Shown one piece after another: positions 53,122 to 64,000 of a stretch of 64,000 bases of DNA. Origin of the DNA: Tillus elongatus (taxonomy: Eukaryota; Arthropoda; Insecta; Coleoptera; Cleridae). The notes below the pieces were generated by a model that was not told the origin of the DNA, made no database searches, and saw only the letters and a program-made list of their open reading frames with translations. Position 1 is the first letter of the stretch, and each line of letters starts with the position of its first letter. The translations under genes were made by a program, and so were the position numbers. The stretch is from assembly GCA_964006375.1 (NCBI GenBank), contig OZ023262.1, positions 200,346,778-200,410,777 on the forward strand, written 5' to 3'.

Positions 53122-54479
53122 TTTGTTAGTGGTTTCGTAACGTGTGCAAAGTTTTCTATGAATTTACGATAGTATCCAACTAATCCTAGGAATGATTTTA
53201 TTTCCTTTGGGGTTTTAGGTATCGGGAATTTCCTTATTGCGTCCAGTTTCTTTGGATTCGGACGAATCCCGTCTGGGCTGACCACGTGTCCTAAAAACTC
53301 GGCTTCCTTCCTTAGGAAATCGCTTTTGTCTAGCTGGATCTTTAAGTTGCTTTGCCTGAAGCGCTCGAATACTAGTTTTAGTTTCTCAAGGTGTTCCTGT
53401 AAAGATGTGGAGAAAACTATGACGTCATCCATATATACAAGGCATGTTTGTCCAATTAGGCCTTCTAATGCGTTCTGATCGCCTTGGGGATATCCATACA
53501 TTAATTTGATCTTTGAAAAGTATTGGGCTCTCCCAATCTTGTCCAATATTTTATCTATTTCGGGAATTGGTTGTTTATTTAATTTAGCATAGACAGGTAT
53601 TTTATCGGTTGTCCTTCTATGTTTTATTGCATTGCTGTGCGTCTGTGGTTCGTTTTTATTTAAAAATATGTCCTGATATTCTGATAATAAACTAAATAAC
53701 AATTGTTTTTCCTCGTCATTTAATTCTCCTGTATCTATTTGTTCAATTAAGAAATTCTCATTATTAATCCGTTTTTGATTACGCCCCGTATCGTAAGTGT
53801 TTAAATTATTAATATGAGTTGTACTAGAATTGTTATTTTGTATAACTACTGGTGCAAACGGACTTCTCCTTTGGCTGTATCTGGTTTCAGATGCATATTG
53901 TTTATTTAATCTGCTGAATGGCCTATCTCTCACATTATAAGCTTGGTTATTATTTAGTACGTGATTAATTGTCTCAAGTTCTTCATTACGTATGAAATAC
54001 TGCTGGGTTATTATATTGTTTAAATTTAAATGAGTCTCGGGTAGCTTTAAACCATCTGCGTTGGCTTCTGTTTGTCCCGATCGACTTACGCTAAGATCTG
54101 TGAATTTTATTGGTATAATATTCTTGCCTATATACAGTTTGTGCTCCTTAAAATCTATTTTAGCTTCGTTTCGTTTCAGAAATTCCATCCCAATCAATCT
54201 CGAAAAAAATGTGTTAAAGTTAAACAGGCAGAACTCTTGTATTTCCTCTGAAATCGATTTAAGTTTAATACGTGCACGCTTACAGTGCTTCGAAATGCCA
54301 TGTACGGTGCGTATGGTAAAATCATGCGTAAATATGTTTTTAGGAAACTTATAATATGCTACAGCAGGATTCAAAAGATTTTTTGAAGATCCTGAGTCTA
54401 ACAAAAATTTACCTGATATTTCGTTTAATTCTATATACGGTAACTTACATAATGTATTCATATTATTTATATCTATCAC
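53043..54479 (-). pseudogene. pol: Pol, 5' part (protease and deleted reverse transcriptase)
   Basis: Protease motif [14 protein letters not shown] at about residues 25-38. The RT part begins around [18 protein letters not shown] and then jumps, within a few residues, to [13 protein letters not shown]; roughly 90-100 residues of the fingers and palm that normally lie between (including the MPFG block) are missing, a deletion located near 53480-53530. After YMDD come [11 protein letters not shown] and [17 protein letters not shown]. The frame overlaps the gag stop by four bases in the -1 phase (GTGA at 54479-54476), the usual gag-pol arrangement for these elements. RT is certainly inactive. 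Confidence 0.85.
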
Positions 54480-55684
54480 GGTTCTCTCGTTGAGGGCCCT
54501 GCAGTGGGAAAATTTCGCTGTTGGATATCGTATTCCTCGGCTAGCGAATTTTCGTAATTTAAATCTTCGTTTACATAATTTACATCGTAATTTGTTTCAT
54601 TTACTTCGTTTTCATTAAATTCTATATTATTTACGTGAGCTGCTCTCCTTGGTAATGACAGTCTAGTGTTAGAACTATCTACTTCCATTGGTTCGTGATA
54701 ATTTCTGTTAGCATTATGGTTCACATTGGGTCGACCCGGTTGATTATTGAAGTTGGGTCTCCTAAATTGACTCGAAAAATTTTGCCTTGGTACAAAGTGT
54801 TGATTTTGTCTAGGCTGGGAATTTGTGTGATTGTTTTGGTTATTATGTTGTTGAAATGGTCTAAAGTTTGTTTGGAAAGGTCTCTGAAATTGTACATTCT
54901 GAAAAGGTGGGTTATTTTGTCTCTGAAAGAACGTACGGTTTTGTCCTTCTAATTTATTACTATTACTGAAATTCTTATTTATTGTTTTATCTCTATAATC
55001 GAAATTTTCCTCTGCGAATACGAATTTCAAAGCTTGTTCTATGCTCGAAGGTCCTTGACTACGCAAGACGAGCCCTAACGGATTGCGTAACCCTCCTAAG
55101 AACGCTTTTAATGTTTGATTCTGGTATATGTCTTTCTTAATTGATCGCACGCCTTCATTTTGCTCGTTAGCTATTAAACTCGAGATGAGCAATTGCTCTA
55201 TATGACGGCATCTGTTCGCGAACGACAGTGCGTCTTCAGCATTACGCTGTTTCAAGGTTAACATCTCTGCTAATAAACTATGATCATCTCTTTGGTCTGA
55301 AAAATTCTGAACAATAGCCTCTCTCAGGTCTGCCCACGTATTAATTATCTTTGTATTTACTATAAGCCGGGCTGTTCCCGTTAGTTTAGTTTGAACATAA
55401 TTTAGCAAGAAGTGATTCATATACAGATTCTCGTTTGGCACGTAGAACTGGTTCATGACCAAGTCACATGCTTTTAAAAAGTTGCCTACGTTGGCTGGTT
55501 GCCCGTCGAACTCGGGAATAGCTTTTAAGAAAAATTATTTGAATTGGTCTGTCATGTTGCTACTATTACTACTCTTATTAATATTTGAATAATTTACTGT
55601 TCTGTTATTGTCGCTAATGCTGATTGATCTAAATCTATACTCTATGTTACATAAACTTTGTGATTCTTCCTCTGAATCAGACAT
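54476..55684 (-). pseudogene. gag: Gag of the errantivirus-like element, one in-frame stop
   Basis: The ATG at 55684 opens a 403-codon frame (MSDSEEESQSLCNIEYRF); TAA at 55535-55537 interrupts it after 49 codons, and the remainder is open to the TGA at 54478-54476. The middle has a capsid-like helical region (FLLNYVQTKLTGTARLI, TWADLREAIVQNFSD, DALSFANRCRHIEQLL). The C-terminal third is rich in Q, N, R, F and P (for example QRPFQTNFRPFQQ) and has no CCHC knuckle, as in several errantivirus Gags. An acidic tail ends it. The stop alone would block the full product. Confidence 0.82.
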
Positions 55685-55883
55685 ATAACGTTTCAATACA
55701 ACACATATAAAAAATTGGAAATGTAAAATGGGATAGCAGTAAACTTACCATAATACGATGGTTGCTGCTTCCATTTGGCTCTGCTTGGCCACTATTTCTG
55801 CTTTAACTTGGCTCTGCTTGGCTCGAATTGGTTATTAGGCGTCGATACGCTTAAAAATCGATATGCTTTCGGTTTTCTAACCA

Positions 55884-55901
55884 ATACTAACGACTGCGCC
55901 A
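55884..55901 (-). other. Primer binding site, tRNA-Ser type
   Basis: Minus strand TGGCGCAGTCG next to the LTR end, complementary to the 3' end of insect tRNA-Ser, as used by 17.6/297-type errantiviruses. The match weakens after 11 bases. Confidence 0.65.
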
Positions 55902-56322
55902 CTTAACTTCACGGTTAAGACGTTTGACTTTTTAAAACAATTTATTTAATACTTTGAACAATCAATACTTAATTATTTAGTTACAAGAAAAAATGAATAA
56001 TATAATATACTAAAATAAGACGATCAACCTACATGTGATCTAATGTCTATGCACTCGGTGTGCGAAGGACTAACTCGGAACAAGAATGAACGGTTCTACC
56101 TCTGTGATTAGCCTCTTTATAGTCTTCCCTCCAGGCGTGGCACTATTGTCTCTGGATAACAAGGAATCTGCTGATGTTGATTCTCACAGTGATATTCCGT
56201 TCTACTTGCACTTTGAACCTGCAAGTTCTTGGCTCCGTGAAGACGGCGGCTGACTCAGCGGTTCTTACTGTGGGAAGGCGACATTGTATTATAATGGGCC
56301 ATTGTTTGGGCTCCATTTATCT
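55901..56322 (-). repeat. 5' LTR of the errantivirus-like element
   Basis: 422 bp on the minus strand, starting AGATAAATGG at 56322 and ending GAAGTTAAGT at 55901. It contains TATAAAGAG (56113-56121) and an AATAAA (about 55941-55946). A full partner LTR is not found; only the final 10 bp recur at 49858-49867. Confidence 0.7.
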
Positions 56323-56326
56323 CGCG

Positions 56327-56640
56327 ACAAAATATTTGCTTTTCGCTGTTTTGATTTGACCCGACTAATCTCCAAATCTAAGGAAATTTGTTTAATTTTT
56401 GTTTCAACATGTTTGACAATCAAATCGTGACTTTTACATAAACAAATATATGACAAAAATCTTACTTATAATTATCTGCAATTCACGTGTTGTCAGAAAA
56501 GATATTTAGAGGTTATTAATTTTGTCACTTTAAAGTTAGATCTGACATTTCTCAAAATACTTTGTCAACTATATATGACTAATATTTTCATGGAGTTATA
56601 TTTACTATATTATCTACGGCATAGAATCTCAGCTTTTTAT
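56327..56640 (-). repeat. Flanking repeat, segment B (inverted arm)
   Basis: About 300 bp whose reverse complement matches 57190-57494 at high identity (CAAATCGTGACTTT, TTATAATTATCTGCAATTCAC, GACATTTCTCAAAATACTTTG, CTACGGCATAGAAT). It is the part of the host repeat on the other side of the errantivirus-like insertion. Confidence 0.85.
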
Positions 56641-56647
56641 TGTAGAA

Positions 56648-56650
<3 letters not shown>

Positions 56651-56740
<90 letters not shown>
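56651..56740. repeat. (TA)n microsatellite
   Basis: 45 TA units at the edge of segment B; absent from the 57.2 kb arm. Confidence 0.95.
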
Positions 56741-56741
<1 letters not shown>

Positions 56742-57189
56742 TGTAATAATAGTAAGTATACATACCTGCATATGTGATGCAATGGGACCGTTTTCAACTT
56801 ATTTTGATTCCTGCTGTCTTTCCTTTAGCTCATGTATTGACGAAAATCAATTAAGAGAGATTAAATCTTAAATATTAGCCAAGTGCAATAGTGTAACTCA
56901 AAAAATGATTGACTGCATCCGACTTTACCTGGATAATCGCTTGAGTGAGTTCGATGGCCAGTCCGACTACTAGACTAGGTTTTCGGGTGAAAGTTTTCTT
57001 TGCAAATCTTTGTTTCTTCGAAAATGACAAAGTTGTTTTAAGAAGGCTTAATTTTATACTCACAAAATTTCATAGAGGAGATATGACTAAAAGTTATAGT
57101 ATGATAAACACATTTACCTTCTTTTGTAGACAAAAAGTAAACTATTTCGGGCTAAGAGACTGAAAAATATTAAAATGTAAAAATAAACT
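56741..57189. other. Spacer between the inverted arms
   Basis: About 450 bp with no convincing frame. This is the centre of the inverted-repeat arrangement. Confidence 0.5.
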
Positions 57190-58075
57190 TGTTTAAAAAA
57201 AAAGTTGACATTCTATGCCGTAGGTAAAAATATTAGTCATATATAGTTGCAAAGTATTTTGAGAAATGTCAGATCTAACGTTAAAGTGACAGAATTAATA
57301 ACCTCCAAATATCTTTTCTAACAACATGTGAATTGCAAATAATTATAAGTAAGACTTTTTTCCTATATTTTTTTATGTCAAAGTCACGATTTGATTGTCA
57401 AACATGTTACAACAAAAATTAAACAAACTTCTTTAGATTTGGAGATTAGTTGGGTTAGATCACAACAGCGAAAAGCAAATATTTTGTCACATAATTTTCA
57501 AAGTTTAAAGCAAAGGAGTCAGAACTGATGTAGTTGATGAATGGTAAATAGGCATAGCAGAAAATGTCTTATGCAAGATCTGAGATATATTTTTGAACAG
57601 TTAGGCTCCTTTATTTAATCAGAAATTTATGCGGAAAATGCATTCGAAATTTCGAGATAACAGCTGTTTGGTTGATAATGTGAGAAATGCAGGGTATTCA
57701 AAGTTACAATTTTAACCGATTTTTGTCATTATTTTGAAAATATCTAGGTTAAGAACTTAACAATGTCTGAAGCTAAGTTTTCTAGGCGACGGATAAGATA
57801 CGTGTTGCAAATATCGCATTTCCCATAGAGGGCGCCACGACCAATTTTACCGACATTTACAGTGAATAACTTTTCAACTTATATGTCTAACATGAAATTT
57901 GATTCAAAACCTGAAAGAGCAATCATTTTTCAATTTATTATATATTTTTCTTTCATTTCGATATCTCAATCTGTTTTCGAGCAAAATCGATTTAAAGAAC
58001 ATTACGTTTTAATAAACGAGAAATTAATTAATACACTTGGTTTGTTTCGCTTTTAGTGTCTCATATAATCGATTT
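57190..58075 (+). repeat. Flanking repeat, uninterrupted arm (B then A)
   Basis: Segment B (57190-57494) and segment A (57495-58075) are contiguous here. At the junction it reads TTTTGTCACATAATTTTCAAAG, whereas the other arm has the errantivirus-like element at this point between CGCG repeats. It therefore serves as a related empty site. No coding capacity seen. Confidence 0.85.
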
Positions 58076-59677
<1,602 letters not shown>

Positions 59678-59906
59678 GTACTTGGTTTTTATTTCATTTT
59701 TTCTATGTCCTATATTATAAAAGAAAACCGTTTCAATATTCTGATTTATTTTATGTAATAATATAATCTAGCTTTACAAAATTGAATATTGATGCAAATA
59801 ATGGCCTGTATTGATGGGTTATATTTATAAATTACCAATATCGTTCAACAATTTGATAGGTTCCTTATGTATACTTATTCCTAAATCACGTTGATCAGTA
59901 TTGGAC

Positions 59907-60209
<303 letters not shown>

Positions 60210-60464
60210 GAGCACTTGATATAGGTGCCTGAGAAGTGCAGATTTGATATTGAAATCAAGTAACTCAGTAGCATTGGTAACGTGCCTGACCTGTAGTGTA
60301 TGTGCTGGCTAAGAGACTGTTGGCCAGATGCTGGCCAGAGTTTCCTATAGTTACCGGCCCATCATTGTATTCAAGCACTTCTCCAGCAATGCAAGTGCCG
60401 GGTACCGGCTATGACGCCAATACTGGGCCAGCAAGGTTCGCTGGGTTTTGTCGAAAACGGATCG

Positions 60465-62400
<1,936 letters not shown>

Positions 62401-63417
62401 ACAAACCCTAACCTAACTAAAAGTTAAAGTCCATCAATTTTATAGCAAGCTACATACCTTCATCACATAATTGTCGATATTGGTCCGAAATAGCCCAAAT
62501 TATCTAATAAATTGTCGGCGGCAGTATTTTTAAAACGTTAATGTTTGGTATACAATTTCCTATCATTGTGGTGCAATTAATTTTTTACCTTAATTTATTA
62601 ACGGAAAACTTAATCAATATCCTTATTTAAATATTTTGAATCAGTTTGTGGACAAAATATCATACAAACCAAGATTTTAAAAATATTTTCAACACGTCTG
62701 TTAACTTTCTCACTTGATATTTCGGGTATGTCAATGGCCGAATGAGAATTTTCAAGAGAAATGGATAGCCAATGCTGGTCCAATTTTGTGGTCGCCCAGA
62801 TCTTCGGACCTAAGAATCATTGTTTTTTTTGGGGCCGGATAAACCAAATAGTATATTCAAATGGGCTTCCCAATTACGTAGGAGTGTTGAGAAATCCCAT
62901 TGGATATGCGATAAATTATATTTCCCCTGCGGAAAGCTTTCACTGCATTTCGGTAAAAAATTTAAGAAGTTGATGTTAGTACTGAAATAAATTAATTTTT
63001 TGATGTTTGCATTTTCTTATTTTAGTGTTCTCATCTCTTTAATTATCTAAATCTCTAATCGAGGGATAAAAAGAAAGTGATCTTGTTAAATTTATTATTT
63101 TGAACAGCTTTTGTTAACGAAATTTTTTAATATTTTCAATAAAGAGGGTGTCAAATTCGGGTTATATATTAATCACTATTATTTAAAACATAACTTGTTT
63201 ATTCAACAGTTTCCATATATGACATAACTCACTGTCATTCTTGAAGGGCACAGAGCATCATTGTATATCAATCACAGAATATCATTGTATTGCCTACTCT
63301 GACATCCCCCTTATTCTAAGGATAAATGAAAAAATAACATAACACTGATTTCTGAAAAGTATTCTGAAACTAGACTATCAAATACGTTCTAAAGTCTTAT
63401 AATAATAATCAGACATA
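62401..63417. other. Noncoding, nothing recognised
   Basis: AT-rich, no supported feature. Confidence 0.5.
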
Positions 63418-63419
63418 AT

Positions 63420-64000
63420 GCATCTAGCCTTACATACTTTGTCTCTATATTAGCGTAGGAATGGGCCAGGGCTGACAATTTACTAAAATTATTAGTTGGT
63501 TGTAAACAGTCTCTATTTTTTAACACTTTGTGTTATTTGTAGCTGGCGTGACAACATACTACTTGGTTCCGCAACTAGGTGGCGGCACGTTCACCACTCA
63601 CTTAGAGTTGGAAGGCTGGCTACCATAGCCGTATTACTTTATAGGTCTATTTTCGCAACAATTAGTATGTCGTACTGACGATCTCTAATTAGAGCGAAAC
63701 CGCTCTACGGTTCTAATTGTTGTGAGAATGCATCTAGTCTTACATACTTTGTCCCTATATTAGGGTAGAAATAGGTCAGGGACCAGGGCTGACAATTTAC
63801 TCAAATTGTTAGTTGCTTGTATACAGTCTCTATTTTTTAACACTTTGTGTTATTTGGAGCTGGCGTGACAACATACTACTTGGTTCCGCAGCTAGGTGGC
63901 GGCACGTTCACCACTCACTTAGAGTTGGAAGGCTGGCTACCATAGCCGTATTACTTTATAGGTCTATTTTCGCAACAATTAGTATGTCGTACTGACGATC
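63420..64000. repeat. Tandem duplication, unit about 310 bp, second copy cut by window end
   Basis: GCATCTAGCCTTACATACTTTG at 63420 and GCATCTAGTCTTACATACTTTG at 63730 begin two units that agree over almost their full length (GGTGGCGGCACGTTCACC, GGCTGGCTACCATAGCC). An insertion of about 7 bp (a repeated GGACCAGG phrase) marks copy 2. The array may continue beyond the window. Confidence 0.92.

Larger units (their letters stand above)
49858..56322 (-). mobile_element. Errantivirus-like endogenous retroelement with env, 3'-deleted
   Basis: Minus-strand order: 5' LTR, tRNA-Ser-type primer site, gag, pol, env. CGCG occurs just outside both ends (56323-56326 and 49854-49857), giving a 4-bp target duplication, and the related arm at 57.49 kb lacks the insert. 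At the 3' side only the last 10 bp of the LTR (49858-49867) remain, joined to env sequence, so the env C-terminus and nearly all of the 3' LTR are deleted. Further damage: a stop in gag, an internal deletion in RT and a frameshift in pol. Defective. Gag-pol-env with a baculovirus-F-like env is the arrangement of insect errantiviruses. Confidence 0.85.

Overview
The window looks like intergenic DNA from an AT-rich, repeat-laden arthropod genome, most probably an insect. Evidence: a Gypsy/Ty3 element with an insect-style layout, an errantivirus-like element with a baculovirus-F-like env, Tc1/mariner, pogo/Tigger and hAT elements, three Penelope-like elements with GIY-YIG endonucleases, and about eighteen (TA)n tracts. 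I recognise no host protein-coding gene, rRNA or tRNA gene. Nearly everything codable is transposon-derived, and all of it except one element is broken.

Layout. 0-9.9 kb: a transposon-related gene end, three degenerate Tc1/mariner-like elements (0.75-3.0, 5.2-6.5, 8.1-9.75 kb) and Penelope remnant 1. 11.1-13.7 kb: two head-to-head copies of a composite repeat with a microsatellite core. 13.7-20.4 kb: noncoding sequence with a 71-bp minisatellite, ACAG-tailed repeats, a TA-cored palindrome, Penelope remnant 2 and a tRNA-derived SINE. 20.49-27.13 kb: an apparently intact, young Gypsy/Ty3 LTR retrotransposon. 27.5-33.1 kb: a nested stack, in which a LINE was hit by a hAT element, that by a second LINE, and that by a TA-palindrome block. 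33.6-42.7 kb: two Tigger/pogo relics and a mariner split by a second hAT-like element. 42.7-45.65 kb: a longer copy of the second LINE. 46.5-48.7 kb: another composite repeat and Penelope remnant 3. 49.86-56.32 kb (minus): an errantivirus-like provirus with gag, pol and env, defective, inserted in one arm of a large inverted repeat whose other arm (57.2-58.1 kb) serves as an empty site. 58-64 kb: TA tracts, a near-perfect TA-cored palindrome, one more composite repeat and a 310-bp tandem duplication at the window end.

The only genes that work together are gag and pol of the 20.49-27.13 kb element. Its LTRs differ by about two positions, it has a tRNA-Leu-type primer site, a polypurine tract, a textbook -1 frameshift signal between gag and pol, and a canonical heat-shock element about 40 bp upstream of its TATA box. 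The second theme is a repeat family (ends GGACGCAGCAAGTGCG, hairpin at the 3' side) that carries a (TA)n tract at a fixed internal position and so can explain part of the microsatellite load. All family assignments come from reading motifs by eye; no database search was possible.
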